Positions 24,712 to 33,454 are shown, numbered from the stretch's first letter. The stretch is DNA of 64,000 nucleotides from Desertivibrio insolitus (GCF_017355965.1 NZ_JAFIQW010000004.1:62001-126000), one strand, 5' to 3'. Numbers and translations are program-made. The notes: generated by a model not told the origin, from the letters alone.

Positions 24712-25602
24712 CTACTCGCTCCGGGTGTGCAGGAAGCGGTTCATCTCCGCGGTGAACTCGGCGTCCACGGCGCGGGCGACGCCGTCGAGCTCGCGCACCG
24801 GAGCCGCGTTGCGCACGCTCGAGACGAGCCAGATGTCGTCGCAGGCGACGAGCTCGTCGGGGGTGAGCAGCGCGAACCCGGTGCTGTAGCCGCGACGCTC
24901 GCCGAACGCGAAGAGGTCGGCCTGCGTCGTCCCGTCGAGGATCGCGAGCCCGACGCCCGGGGTCAGCAGCTCCCGGCCCCGCCGCACGAGGACGGTCGAC
25001 GTGGGCCCCTCGAGCACGTAGCCGTCCGAGCTGAGGAAGATGACGTCGTCGGCCCCGCGTCGCTTCGCCTCGCGCACGGCGGCCCGGTTGACCGCGTACG
25101 AGAGGGTCTTCGCGCCCGCGAGCAGCCACGGCGAGGTCTTGCCGGCGTCGTGGCGGAGCCCCCGGTCGAGCAGCACGACGCGGATGCCCGTCGTGCGCGC
25201 CTCCTCGAAGCCCGACACCTGCGTGCCGTACGCGTACCCGGTGGGACGCCCGTCGCCCTCGACGCCCGGGGTGAGCACCGTCTTCACGTACGCCTCGGGG
25301 CTCGGATCGAGCTCGGCGACGACGGCGAGGATCGCCTCGCGCCACGCGTCGAGATCGGGCGCGGGAAGCTCGAGGGCCGCCGCGGAGGACGCGAAGCGGC
25401 GCAGGTGCGGCTCGAGGGCCAGCGGCCGCCCTTCGGCGACGCTGATGGTCTCGAAGATGCCCTCGCCGCGGGTGATGCCGAGATCGAGCGCGCTGATGTG
25501 CGCTCCCGCCGGGTCGACGAGCGCGAACGCGGGCGCGTCGGGGTCGTGCGGTGCCGCGGCGGCAGAGGGACGGTTGAGGAGCGCGAGGGCGGAGCGGGCC
25601 AT
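24712..25602 (-). CDS. Aminotransferase class IV (PabC or IlvE-like)
   Basis: About 296 residues. Fold type IV PLP enzyme, either 4-amino-4-deoxychorismate lyase of folate synthesis or a branched-chain or D-amino-acid aminotransferase. Visible are LGITRGEGIFETI, the PLP lysine in GAKTLSYAVN, and LEGPTSTVLV. The start is uncertain: ATG at 25602 is used, ATG at 25611 is equally possible. No folate gene is adjacent, so the reaction is not assigned. Confidence 0.85.
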   Translation of the reverse strand: MARSALALLNRPSAAAAPHDPDAPAFALVDPAGAHISALDLGITRGEGIFETISVAEGRPLALEPHLRRFASSAAALELPAPDLDAWREAILAVVAELDPSPEAYVKTVLTPGVEGDGRPTGYAYGTQVSGFEEARTTGIRVVLLDRGLRHDAGKTSPWLLAGAKTLSYAVNRAAVREAKRRGADDVIFLSSDGYVLEGPTSTVLVRRGRELLTPGVGLAILDGTTQADLFAFGERRGYSTGFALLTPDELVACDDIWLVSSVRNAAPVRELDGVARAVDAEFTAEMNRFLHTRSE

Positions 25603-25679
25603 GGCAGTCATTCTGCCGCGCGGCATCCGCCGATCGTTTCGAAGCGCGAATAGTTCGGGCTCCAAGCGACTCAGAGAAG

Positions 25680-25883
25680 TGTCATGCGGCGCTTAGCTCG
25701 CATCAAGAGTGCACTCCTATCGTCGTAGACGCCCATCGTGGCGGCCTCCAGTGCAGGAAGTGCAGCCGCGCCCGCGAGTTTGTGGTGGACGACGCGGGCG
25801 CGGCGTTCCTGTCTCTACGACCGGATGCCGGGGCGTTCCTGCCGTCGGTCGGATGGCTCTCCCAGATTCCTGCTGTCGACTGA
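25680..25883 (+). pseudogene. Open stretch with CxxC, possible gene remnant
   Basis: The 345-base gap before trxA holds one open frame with protein-like codon use from about 25680 to a stop at 25883. It reads VVDAHRGGLQCRKCSRAREF and continues with FVVDDAGAAFLSLRPDAG, then GWLSQIPAVD. There is no ATG, GTG or TTG in a sensible upstream position. It may be the 3' part of a decayed zinc-ribbon gene, or a chance frame. Confidence 0.3.
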
Positions 25884-25947
25884 CGACAGGGAATCAGGGA
25901 GCCGGGAGAGGCGTTGATCCCCGAAGACGCAATCCTGAGGAGGAATC

Positions 25948-26316
25948 ATGTCGACAGTGACCGTCACCGCGGACACCCTTGAGCAGACCGTCCGTGACAA
26001 CGAGATGGTGATCCTCGACTTCTGGGCGGACTGGTGTGGCCCGTGCAAGCAGTTCGCGCCCGTGTTCGAGCAGTCGAGCGAGTCGAACTCCGACGTCGTG
26101 CACGGCAAGATCGACACGGAGGCCGAGCAGCAGCTGGCCGCCGCGGCCCAGGTGACCGCGATCCCCACGATCATGGCCTTCAAGAAGGGCGTGCCGGTGT
26201 TCCGTCAGGCGGGCGCCCTGCCGCCGTCGGCGCTCGCGGACCTCGTGACCCAGCTGAAGGCCCTCGACGTCGAGGCGGCGCTCGCCGAGGCGGAGCGCCA
26301 GCAGCAGGAGAGCTGA
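25948..26316 (+). CDS. trxA: Thioredoxin
   Basis: A 122-residue thioredoxin that reduces protein disulfides in the cytoplasm. The active site WADWCGPCKQF is intact and the cis-proline loop is TAIPTIMAFKKG. About 15 residues of charged, Gln-rich tail extend past the normal end. A GAGGAGG site lies five bases upstream. No thioredoxin reductase is nearby, so this may be an accessory thioredoxin. Confidence 0.93.
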   Translation: MSTVTVTADTLEQTVRDNEMVILDFWADWCGPCKQFAPVFEQSSESNSDVVHGKIDTEAEQQLAAAAQVTAIPTIMAFKKGVPVFRQAGALPPSALADLVTQLKALDVEAALAEAERQQQES

Positions 26317-26338
26317 CCCGGCGATCCAGGCCGGAAGA

Positions 26339-26374
26339 ACGGATGCCGCGGGGCTCACGCTCCGCGGCATCCGT
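26339..26374. terminator. Bidirectional hairpin between trxA and deoC
   Basis: A stem of 13 bp, with arms ACGGATGCCGCGG and CCGCGGCATCCGT and a 10-base loop. It sits between convergent genes. Confidence 0.7.
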
Positions 26375-26421
26375 CGTCTACGGTGTCTGCCGGTCGACGG
26401 CAGGCCCCTCGATAGGGGTGA

Positions 26422-27144
26422 TCAGTAGGAGGACTCGTCGACCGAGGCGTCGACCTCGAGGCCCTCGCCCCGCGCCCGCGCGTCGTCGAGGATCGTCTTG
26501 GTGCCGCTCGTGCCGAAGCGGGTGACGCCGATCGCGTGCATCGCGAGCAGGGTGTCGAGGTCGCGCACACCGCCGGATGCCTTGACCTGCACGTTCTCGC
26601 TCACGCTGTCGCGCATGAGGGTGAGGTCGTCGATCGTGGCGCCGCCGCCGGCGAACCCGGTCGAGGTCTTCACGAAGGCGGCACCCGCGCGCTCCGCCGC
26701 CTTCGAGGCGGCGACGATCTCGTCGGGGGTCAGGAAGACCGTCTCGAGGATCACCTTGACGACGAGCCCGTCCGCGGCCTCGACGACCGCGCGGATGTCG
26801 GCCTCCACCTCGTCGACGAGGCCGCTGCGCAGCCAGCCGATGTTCTGCACCATGTCGAGCTCGACGGCCCCGTCGGCGATCGCCTGACGCGACTCGGCCA
26901 CCTTCGCCGCCGTCGACGTCGTGCCGTGCGGGAAGCCGATGACCGTGCCGACCGCGACACCGGTGCCCTCGAGCACCTCGACCGCGTGGGCGACGTCGCT
27001 CGGGCGGACGCAGACGCTGAAGATGCCGTACTCCGCCGCGGTGGCGAGCTGGGCGTCGACCTCGTCCCGGGTGAACTCGGGCTTGAGGATCGCGTGATCG
27101 ATCATGGCGGCGATCTGCGGGGCGGTGAGCGGTGCGTCGGTCAT
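26422..27144 (-). CDS. deoC: Deoxyribose-phosphate aldolase
   Basis: A 240-residue class I aldolase that splits 2-deoxyribose 5-phosphate to glyceraldehyde 3-phosphate and acetaldehyde in nucleoside catabolism. The Schiff-base lysine is in AAFVKTSTGF, the proton-relay lysine in VQVKASGGVR, and IDHAILKPEFT is the N-terminal signature. No other deo genes are adjacent. The start is fixed by a TACGCT box ending six bases before the ATG. Confidence 0.93.
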   Translation of the reverse strand: MTDAPLTAPQIAAMIDHAILKPEFTRDEVDAQLATAAEYGIFSVCVRPSDVAHAVEVLEGTGVAVGTVIGFPHGTTSTAAKVAESRQAIADGAVELDMVQNIGWLRSGLVDEVEADIRAVVEAADGLVVKVILETVFLTPDEIVAASKAAERAGAAFVKTSTGFAGGGATIDDLTLMRDSVSENVQVKASGGVRDLDTLLAMHAIGVTRFGTSGTKTILDDARARGEGLEVDASVDESSY

Positions 27145-27150
27145 GGCACC

Positions 27151-27156
27151 AGCGTA
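27151..27156 (-). promoter_or_regulatory. -10 box of deoC
   Basis: TACGCT on the minus strand, six bases before the ATG at 27144; leaderless type. Confidence 0.45.
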
Positions 27157-27271
27157 ACGACGCGGCCGCACCCGCCCTGCCGGTGGCCCGGGCGCTTTCC
27201 CCGCGACGATGCGGGGCGTTCCCAGGACCGCGCGCAACCGTGAGAGGAACCACGACGAAGGAGATCCCCTC

Positions 27272-27823
27272 ATGACCAGTTCCAACGACAACACTCTCGT
27301 CCGCAGCCTCCACGACCTCGGAGCGGCCGGCTGGTTCGGCGGTTCGCTCGCCGGCGTGCTCGGCATCAACGGGGGAGCGGCCACCGCCTCCGACCCGCGC
27401 GAGCGCCTGCGTCTCTCCGGCGCCGGCTGGAGCAAGTGGGGTCCCGCCCAGTACCTGTCGATCGGCGCCTACGTCGTGGGGTCGGCCGGAATGCTGCTCT
27501 CCGACAAGGGCCGTCTCGCCGCGCAGCCCGCGGCGCGGAACAACGCGCTCATCAAGCTCGGGCTCACGGTCGTCGCCGCGGGCGCGACCGTCCTGTCGAC
27601 GGCGCTCGGCCGCAGCATCTCGGACCGCTCGGAGGAGGGCGCCCAGGGTGTGACGGAGCCGTCCGGCTCGTCGTCGCAGGAACTCGAGTCGTCGCAGCGC
27701 CTGCAGAAGGTCGTGCAGTGGGTGACGCCGCTCGCCACCGCGGGCATCATCGTGCTGGCCGCGCAGCAGGGCGAGCAGCAGCGTCCGAGCAACTGGTTCG
27801 ACACCCTCAAGCAGCGCTTCTGA
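27272..27823 (+). CDS. Hypothetical membrane protein
   Basis: A 183-residue protein. Weak glycine-rich hydrophobic segments lie at about residues 18-35 (GWFGGSLAGVLGINGG), 65-85, 95-112 and near the C-terminus (TPLATAGIIVLAA). A polar Ser/Gln/Glu linker separates the third and fourth. AAGGAG precedes the ATG. I recognise no domain; similar proteins are common in Actinobacteria. Confidence 0.65.
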   Translation: MTSSNDNTLVRSLHDLGAAGWFGGSLAGVLGINGGAATASDPRERLRLSGAGWSKWGPAQYLSIGAYVVGSAGMLLSDKGRLAAQPAARNNALIKLGLTVVAAGATVLSTALGRSISDRSEEGAQGVTEPSGSSSQELESSQRLQKVVQWVTPLATAGIIVLAAQQGEQQRPSNWFDTLKQRF

Positions 27824-27947
27824 TTCGACCGCGGGGAGCGTTTGAACGTCTGCTGAGCAGCGCCTCCGAGCCGGGTGAGGTTTCCTCGCCGTGGCGGGAC
27901 GCGATGCCACGGTGGAGAGAAGCACAGTCATCCAGGAAAGGACCGAC

Positions 27948-28367
27948 ATGACCACCGCTCGCGACATCATGATGCCCGGCGCCGAGTACGTCACCGAGGA
28001 CGAGAACCTCGTGACGGTGGCGCAGAAACTGCGTGACCTCAACATCGGCGCCCTCCCGGTCTGTGGGCCGGACAAGCACCTGAAGGGCATAGTCACCGAC
28101 CGCGACATCGTGGTGAAGACGATCGCGACCGGCGACGACCCCGCGAGTGTCACCGCGGGGAGCCTCACGGCCGACCAGGACGAGGTCGTGACGGTCGGGG
28201 CCGACGACGACATCCAGGTGGCGCTCGAGACCATGAAGAAGTACCAGGTGCGCCGTCTGCCCGTGATCGACGGCACCGACCTCGTCGGCATGATCAGTCA
28301 GGCCGACATCGCCACCTCTCTCGGCGACAAGGAGACAGCGGACGTCGTCGAGGAGATCTCCGAGTAG
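27948..28367 (+). CDS. CBS-pair domain protein
   Basis: A 139-residue protein made of two CBS motifs (about residues 5-60 and 72-130), a module that senses adenine nucleotides or S-adenosylmethionine. Repeats of the type IGALPVCGPDKHLKGIVTDRD and VRRLPVIDGTDLVGMISQ are clear. No effector domain is attached. Such stand-alone proteins are often linked to dormancy or redox stress in Actinobacteria; the role here is inferred only. Confidence 0.9.
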   Translation: MTTARDIMMPGAEYVTEDENLVTVAQKLRDLNIGALPVCGPDKHLKGIVTDRDIVVKTIATGDDPASVTAGSLTADQDEVVTVGADDDIQVALETMKKYQVRRLPVIDGTDLVGMISQADIATSLGDKETADVVEEISE

Positions 28368-28372
28368 CGACA

Positions 28373-28421
28373 GGCAGCGAAGAAGAGGGGCACTCGGTGA
28401 GCGCCCCTCTTCTTCGCTGCC
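28373..28421. terminator. Strong bidirectional hairpin terminator
   Basis: A perfect 19-bp stem (28373-28391 with 28403-28421) and an 11-base loop. It lies between the convergent CBS and alcohol-dehydrogenase genes, and one arm contains CTCTTCTTC. Confidence 0.85.
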
Positions 28422-28425
28422 GCCG

Positions 28426-29568
28426 TCAGGCCGCGGCCGGGTGGAGCAACACCTTCGTCCACCCCTCCTCGCGCTTGTCGAAGCGCTCGTAGGCGTCCGG
28501 CGCCTCGTCGAGCCCGACCTCGTGCGAGACGATCCACGAGGGGTGCGCTCTGCCCTGCACGATCAGGTCGCGCAGCTCGCGGTTGTACTTCTTCACCGGG
28601 CACTGACCGGTGCCGAAGCTGATCGCCTTGGTCCAGGCGGTACCCCAGTCGAAGTCGTAGCGCCCCTGCTTGGCGTCCTCCGTCGACGCCCCCGGGTCCT
28701 CCGGCTCGTACACCCCGACGACACCGATCCGCCCGGTCGCACGGACCACTTCGATGAGTCTGTCGAGAACGAGTTCCGGATGCTCCTGTCCGCTCGGGTC
28801 GTGCGCCTGGTAGCCGACGGCCTCGACGCCGCAGTCGACCCCGAGCCCTCCGGTCGCGTCCATCATGAACTGCGTCGGATCCGTGCTCGAGAAGTCGATG
28901 CCCACGGCGCCGAAGCGCTCGGCGATCGCGAGTCGGTCCGCCTCCTTGTCGACGACGAAGACCTGCGCGGCTCCACGGAGCATCGCGCTGTGCGCCGCCA
29001 GCAGGCCGACGGGGCCGGCACCGAAGACGGCTACGGTCTTTCCGGGTGAGACGCCCGCCATCTCGGTTCCGTGGTAGCCCGTGGGAAAAACGTCCGACAG
29101 CATGGTGAAGTCCTGCTCGTGCTCCGTGCCCTCGGGTAGCACCAACAGGTTGAAGTCCGCCCACGGCACCCGCAGCAGCTCCGCCTGGCCGCGGTTGTAC
29201 GGGCCCATCATCGGGTAGCCGTAACCGGCCCCCGGCATCCCGGACGGGTTCGCCCGCAGGCAGGCCGACGTGAACCCGTCGTTGCAGTTGCGGCACGTTC
29301 CGCACGCGATGTTGAACGGCACGGAGACCCGGTCGCCCACCTTGATGCGTTCGACGCCCGGTCCCACCTCCTCGACGACGCCCATGTTCTCGTGGCCGAT
29401 GACCATGCCGGACTCCATCTCGGCGCGGCCCTCGTACGGATGCAGGTCCGAGCCGCAGATGTTCGCGGTCGTGATGCGCACGACCGCGTCGAGCGGGGCC
29501 TCGATCCTCGCATCGTCCACGGTCTCGACGGCGACGTCGAACGGTCCTCGGTACACAACTGCTTTCAC
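28426..29568 (-). CDS. Zinc-dependent alcohol dehydrogenase, formaldehyde-dehydrogenase-like
   Basis: A 380-residue medium-chain dehydrogenase. Catalytic zinc ligands are in NICGSDLHPYEG and IGHENMGVVEEVG; the structural zinc loop is ACGTCRNCNDGFTSAC. The NAD site is VAVFGAGPVGLLAA. The long loop and the AWTKAISFGTGQCPVKKYNREL segment match the glutathione-independent formaldehyde dehydrogenase branch, which oxidises aldehydes with tightly bound NAD. The GTG start has AGGAG upstream. The substrate is not proven. Confidence 0.87.
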   Translation of the reverse strand: MKAVVYRGPFDVAVETVDDARIEAPLDAVVRITTANICGSDLHPYEGRAEMESGMVIGHENMGVVEEVGPGVERIKVGDRVSVPFNIACGTCRNCNDGFTSACLRANPSGMPGAGYGYPMMGPYNRGQAELLRVPWADFNLLVLPEGTEHEQDFTMLSDVFPTGYHGTEMAGVSPGKTVAVFGAGPVGLLAAHSAMLRGAAQVFVVDKEADRLAIAERFGAVGIDFSSTDPTQFMMDATGGLGVDCGVEAVGYQAHDPSGQEHPELVLDRLIEVVRATGRIGVVGVYEPEDPGASTEDAKQGRYDFDWGTAWTKAISFGTGQCPVKKYNRELRDLIVQGRAHPSWIVSHEVGLDEAPDAYERFDKREEGWTKVLLHPAAA

Positions 29569-29618
29569 TTCTGTCTCCTGTCCTCGGTGAGTGGTTCCTC
29601 CTCCAGGGCACGCCTTCG

Positions 29619-29633
29619 TTGCACGAACTGCAA
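29619..29633. promoter_or_regulatory. Small palindrome between divergent ADH and amidohydrolase genes
   Basis: TTGCA-CGAAC-TGCAA is a perfect 5+5 inverted repeat in the 155-base divergent gap. A dimeric repressor or MerR-type site is possible. Nothing else in the gap stands out except the amidohydrolase -10 at 29711-29716 (TACGGT). Confidence 0.3.
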
Positions 29634-29710
29634 TGGCGGCAGTCGGACTCCAGGGGAGTGTGCAGGCGGGACGGAGGTTCGCGCCCCCGGGCGCCTCCTC
29701 TGGCTGGCCG

Positions 29711-29716
29711 TACGGT
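29711..29716 (+). promoter_or_regulatory. -10 box of the amidohydrolase gene
   Basis: TACGGT ends eight bases before the ATG at 29724. GGAGG also lies in the spacer, so either a leaderless mRNA or one starting further upstream is possible. Confidence 0.35.
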
Positions 29717-29723
29717 GGAGGGC

Positions 29724-30971
29724 ATGACTTCGACCAGCTCGTTCCCGTCCGCCTCCGGCTCGATCGCGATCACCGGGGGCTACGTCGTCCCCGTCGTCGG
29801 CGATCCGATCGACGGCGGCACCGTGCTCGTGGAGCGCGGCGTCATCAGCGCCGTGGGGGCGGATGTCGCGATCCCGGAGGGGATCCCGACGATCGACGCG
29901 TCCGGGCGCTGGGTGCTCCCGGGCTTCGTCGAGGCGCACGGGCACGTCGGCATCCACGAGGAGGCCAACGGCGTCGCCGGCGACGACACGAATGAGATGA
30001 CGGCGCCGAACACCGCTCAGGTGCGGGCGATCGACGCGATCGACATCGACGACGAGGGCTTCCGCGACGCCCTCTCCGGCGGCATCACCTCGATCGTCGT
30101 CAAGCCGGGCAGCGGCAACCCCATCGGCGGGCAGACCGTCGCGATCAAGACGTGGGGCGGCCGAACCATCGACGAGCAGCTGATCAGCGACTCCGTCAGT
30201 GTGAAGAGCGCCCTCGGCGAGAACCCCAAGCGCGTCTACGGAGCGAAGAACATGACGCCCTCGACGCGGCTCGGGGTGGCATCCGTCATCCGTCAGGCGT
30301 TCGCCGATGCGCGCCACTACCTCGACCAGCGTGCCGCGGCGGCGGCGAAGGGCGAGCCGTTCAAGCGCGACATCCAGCTGGAGACGCTCGGCCGCGTGCT
30401 CGAGGGCGAGCTCGCCTGGGATCAGCACACTCACCGGCACGACGACATCGCGACCGCGCTGCGCCTCGCCGACGAGTTCGGCTACCGCCTCGTCGTGAAT
30501 CACGGCACCGAGGGCCACAAACTCGCCGACGTGCTGGCCGAACGCGGGGTGCCGGTCATCTTCGGTCCGATGTTCACGTCGCGGTCGAAGGTCGAGCTGC
30601 GGGACCGTGCCATCACCAACCTGGTCGCGCTCGCCGCGGCCGGCGTGAGAGTCGCGATCACGACGGATGCCCCGGTCGTGCCGATCAACTTCCTCGTGCA
30701 CCAGGCCTCGTTCGCCGTGAAAGACGGACTGCCGCGCGAGGTGGCGCTCGAGGCGCTCACCGTCAACCCGGCGTCGATCCTCCGCCTCGACGACCGGATC
30801 GGCTCGCTCGCCCCCGGGCTCGACGGGGACGTCGTGGTCTGGTCGGGGGATCCGCTCGACGTGAACTCCCGCGCAGAGGAGGTCGTCATCGCTGGGCGGA
30901 GCGTCTACCGCTGGGATGCGGCGGCCCACCGCGGTCGCGTCGTGGAGCGCCTGGAGCGCTTCGCCGGCTGA
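29724..30971 (+). CDS. Amidohydrolase family protein (imidazolonepropionase-like)
   Basis: A 415-residue TIM-barrel amidohydrolase. Metal ligands appear in LPGFVEAHGHVGIH (HxH), then His residues in WDQHTHRHDD and VVNHGTEGH, and the late Asp in AITTDAPVVP. The C-terminal NPASILRLDDRIGSLAPGLD block is usual in the superfamily. It groups with deacetylase or imidazolonepropionase-like proteins, but no histidine-degradation genes are present. The substrate is unknown. It is probably cytoplasmic, with no signal peptide. Confidence 0.85.
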   Translation: MTSTSSFPSASGSIAITGGYVVPVVGDPIDGGTVLVERGVISAVGADVAIPEGIPTIDASGRWVLPGFVEAHGHVGIHEEANGVAGDDTNEMTAPNTAQVRAIDAIDIDDEGFRDALSGGITSIVVKPGSGNPIGGQTVAIKTWGGRTIDEQLISDSVSVKSALGENPKRVYGAKNMTPSTRLGVASVIRQAFADARHYLDQRAAAAAKGEPFKRDIQLETLGRVLEGELAWDQHTHRHDDIATALRLADEFGYRLVVNHGTEGHKLADVLAERGVPVIFGPMFTSRSKVELRDRAITNLVALAAAGVRVAITTDAPVVPINFLVHQASFAVKDGLPREVALEALTVNPASILRLDDRIGSLAPGLDGDVVVWSGDPLDVNSRAEEVVIAGRSVYRWDAAAHRGRVVERLERFAG

Positions 30972-30985
30972 GCCACGGTTGAGGG

Positions 30986-31019
30986 GGTGCGCGCGCGGGA
31001 TCACCACCGCGCGCGCACC
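30986..31019. terminator. Bidirectional hairpin terminator
   Basis: A perfect 13-bp stem, GGTGCGCGCGCGG with CCGCGCGCGCACC, and an eight-base loop, between convergent genes. Confidence 0.7.
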
Positions 31020-31047
31020 GAGTCGAGAACCCGGAAAACGGGGAGAG

Positions 31048-31377
31048 TTACGGTTCCTCGACGGTCAGGACGGCGACCTGCGCCGATGCTTCCGGGTGCT
31101 CGCGCCAGCCGACGACGGCCGCGAACGGGACGGGCCCGCGACGGAATCGGCTCTCGATGCGGAACGCGATGTGCTCCCCGGGCTGGAGGTGCTGCTTGTT
31201 CTTCGGGCACTTGAGCAGCTTGAACTCGTCGTCGCTGGCGCCCGCGATCGTCACGTCGTGAGCGGCGACGCCGGTCTCGTTGACCAGCAGCCACTCGCCA
31301 CGACCGAGGCTGCGGAAGCGCCAGTGGGGGCGGATCGCGGTCGGCCGGTCGCGGTCGACGAGGAGGGAGCTGAGCAC
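31048..31377 (-). CDS. Hypothetical protein
   Basis: A 109-residue protein with alternating strands and no membrane segment (WRFRSLGRGEWLLVNE, HIAFRIESRFRRGPVPFAAVV). It reads like a small beta-sandwich. No family is recognised. The start is the GTG at 31377, set by a TACGCT box ending seven bases upstream. Confidence 0.65.
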   Translation of the reverse strand: MLSSLLVDRDRPTAIRPHWRFRSLGRGEWLLVNETGVAAHDVTIAGASDDEFKLLKCPKNKQHLQPGEHIAFRIESRFRRGPVPFAAVVGWREHPEASAQVAVLTVEEP

Positions 31378-31384
31378 GTTCCCG

Positions 31385-31390
31385 AGCGTA
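31385..31390 (-). promoter_or_regulatory. -10 box of the hypothetical gene at 31048-31377
   Basis: TACGCT on the minus strand, seven bases before the GTG start; leaderless type. Confidence 0.4.
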
Positions 31391-31469
31391 GGGAGCCGTC
31401 GATGCCCCTGTCTCGACCCAGAACGGGGTACACGAAGCGTGACACGCTAGCCGGCGCGCCGGAGCCCGC

Positions 31470-32594
31470 TCAGCCGCGACCGAGCCGCACCGGACCCGAG
31501 TCGATAGGGGTGCGGAACAGCAGGTAGGGGTACGCCCTCAGGTCCTCACCGCCCTGGTACTTCGCCTGCCGGTGCAACTGGTTCGCCGTGACGTAGAGGT
31601 ACCCCTCCGCCACGCTCATCGTGTCGGGCCAGAGCAGCTGCGGGTCGTGGACCAGCGTCTGGAACTCGCCGTTCGGCAGGCGCCGGGTCACGCTGTTGTG
31701 CTCGTAGTTGGTGAAGTACAGCGTGCCGGCGGCATCCGTCTCCATACCGTCGCTCGCCCCACCGCGGTCGCCCTCGTCGATGACCTCGATGTCGTCTCGC
31801 GAGCGGTCGAGCAGGTCGGCCGTGGCGACGCTGTAGTAGTGCCGCGACGCGAGCGGGCAGTAGTAGAGGCGCTCCCCGTCGGCGGAGATCGCGATGCCGT
31901 CGGCGCCCATCGCGACGGGCTTCACCTGGCCGTCCTCGCTGCGCTCGGCGAAGACGCGTCCCTCGACGACCGGTAGGAAGGTGTCGTGTCCCTCGGCCTT
32001 CGTCGAGGGGTGGTCGCGGAGCTTGCGCCACGCCTCGCCGGTGTCGAGGTCGACGACGATGATGCCGTTCTCGCCCTGGTCGGAGGAGTCGGTGATGTAG
32101 CCGACCCCGCCCGTGCCCTGCCGCAGGTCGAAGCGGATGTCGTTGAGGTAGGTCGTCGGCAGGGAGACATCGGGCTCGAACACGATCGTCTTCACGACGG
32201 TGTCGGTCGCGAGGTCGACGCAGACGAGCTTCGGCCCGCCCCGCTTCGTCGGCTGGAACAGCGGGCTCCCGGTGTCGAGGATCCAGAGCCGGTCGGCCGG
32301 GTCGACGACGATGGACTGCACGCTGACCAGGGCGTTCTCGTCGTCGTCGGATGCCGGCGAGTTCCACGCCTCGTCCGGGTAGGGGATCGCCTCGCCGTCG
32401 ACGAGCTCGACGACGGTCGACACGACCTCGTCGCCCCACTTCGGGAAGTTGACGAAGACGCGGCCGGTGCGCGAGACGCTGACCCCGGTCGGCATCGGTC
32501 CGGTCTCGAACTCGTGCACGACCTCGAGCACGCCAGCGGGGGTGTCGGTGTTGTCGAGGGGGCGCGCGGCGGCACCCGCGAAGAAGTCGCTCAT
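31470..32594 (-). CDS. Major royal jelly/yellow family (SMP-30-like beta-propeller) protein
   Basis: A 374-residue six-bladed beta-propeller protein. PTGVSVSRTGRVFVNFPKWGD, RLWILDTG, YLNDIRFD and GADGIAISADGERLYYCPLASRHYY match the MRJP/yellow group, whose bacterial members are often labelled gluconolactonase-like. The enzymatic activity, if any, is unknown. There is no signal peptide. The ATG at 32594 follows a GGGAG site. Confidence 0.82.
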   Translation of the reverse strand: MSDFFAGAAARPLDNTDTPAGVLEVVHEFETGPMPTGVSVSRTGRVFVNFPKWGDEVVSTVVELVDGEAIPYPDEAWNSPASDDDENALVSVQSIVVDPADRLWILDTGSPLFQPTKRGGPKLVCVDLATDTVVKTIVFEPDVSLPTTYLNDIRFDLRQGTGGVGYITDSSDQGENGIIVVDLDTGEAWRKLRDHPSTKAEGHDTFLPVVEGRVFAERSEDGQVKPVAMGADGIAISADGERLYYCPLASRHYYSVATADLLDRSRDDIEVIDEGDRGGASDGMETDAAGTLYFTNYEHNSVTRRLPNGEFQTLVHDPQLLWPDTMSVAEGYLYVTANQLHRQAKYQGGEDLRAYPYLLFRTPIDSGPVRLGRG

Positions 32595-32669
32595 GCTCCC
32601 AGTCGACCGACGCCGCGGCGAGCCTCGCAAGCGGATGCGCCGGATGCTCAGCGAGTTCCGGAGCGACGG

Positions 32670-33401
32670 TCAGCGACCCCGCCGCCCGCGCCCGCCGCCC
32701 TTGGGCCCGCTCTGGCCGCCGCGCGGTCCGCCCTTCCTGAGGCCGCCCTTCTGGCTGGCGCTCTTCTGGGCTCCGCCCTTCTGGCCTCCGCCCTTCTGGC
32801 CCCCGCCCTTCTGACCTCCGCTTCCGCCGGCACGCGGATGCGGGGCGGGCTGCGGCTCGGGCGTTGGCTCCTCGCGGCGGCCACGCGAGCTGTTCGCGGT
32901 GCGCCCCCGCACGATGCCGATGAACTCGTCGACGAGCTCGGTCGTGCGGTCGGTCACCCAGACGAGCCCGATGCGCGTCTCCTCGGCATCCGTCACCGGT
33001 TTGCCGCGCAGGTCTCGGCGGGATGCGGCGCGGAACACCGACTGCGGCATGACCGCGACGCCCACGCCGGCGGCGACGAGGTCGAGAGTGCCCTCGTCCT
33101 GCCCGTCGAGCAAAGTCTCGTCGGCGAGCTCGGCGAGGGTGACCGAGTCGACGACCGCGATCGGGTGGTCCTTCGGGGCGACGACGACGGGGGTCTCGGT
33201 CCAGAGCGGGATGACGCTCAGCCGCTCGTGTTCGGCGGGGAGGCGGGCGAAGCAGACGTCCGCGCGGTCCTCGAGCACCGCGGCGGCGGCGTCGCCGTCG
33301 TCGACGGGCACGAACTCGAGCGGCTCGGCGCGGCGGTCCGCCCAGATGCGCGCCCACTTCGCGGGCGACACCCCGGGCACGAACGCGACGCGGAAGGACA
33401 C
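32670..33401 (-). CDS. LysR substrate-binding domain without HTH, with Gly-Gln-Lys tail
   Basis: A 243-residue protein. Residues 1-165 match the effector-binding domain of LysR-type regulators (VAFVPGVSPAKWARIW, VVVAPKDHPIAV, GVGVAVMPQSVFRAA), but the N-terminal DNA-binding helix-turn-helix is missing. Residues 190-243 are a low-complexity basic tail of repeated GGQKG units ending GRGRRGR, which could bind nucleic acid. It is divergent from a DUF5997 gene, a pairing I recall from related genomes. The GTG start is set by TACGCT six bases upstream. Confidence 0.8.
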   Translation of the reverse strand: MSFRVAFVPGVSPAKWARIWADRRAEPLEFVPVDDGDAAAAVLEDRADVCFARLPAEHERLSVIPLWTETPVVVAPKDHPIAVVDSVTLAELADETLLDGQDEGTLDLVAAGVGVAVMPQSVFRAASRRDLRGKPVTDAEETRIGLVWVTDRTTELVDEFIGIVRGRTANSSRGRREEPTPEPQPAPHPRAGGSGGQKGGGQKGGGQKGGAQKSASQKGGLRKGGPRGGQSGPKGGGRGRRGR

Positions 33402-33407
33402 GGCTCC

Positions 33408-33413
33408 AGCGTA
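33408..33413 (-). promoter_or_regulatory. -10 box of the LysR-domain gene
   Basis: TACGCT on the minus strand, six bases before the GTG at 33401. The spacer GGAGCC could also be a weak ribosome site. Confidence 0.4.
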
Positions 33414-33454
33414 GGTGCCGCCGAAGGGAGAGCCGCGGGGCCGGTGCCGCGCGA

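Noticed and set aside
25709-25960. 83-codon plus-strand frame before trxA
   Set aside because: Its composition is Arg-rich and typical of a shadow, and it runs into the trxA start; the frame ending at 25883 has better codon use.
29565-31007. Minus-strand frame of 480 codons opposite the amidohydrolase
   Set aside because: The plus-strand frame has clear amidohydrolase motifs and a promoter; the opposite frame has only low-complexity composition.
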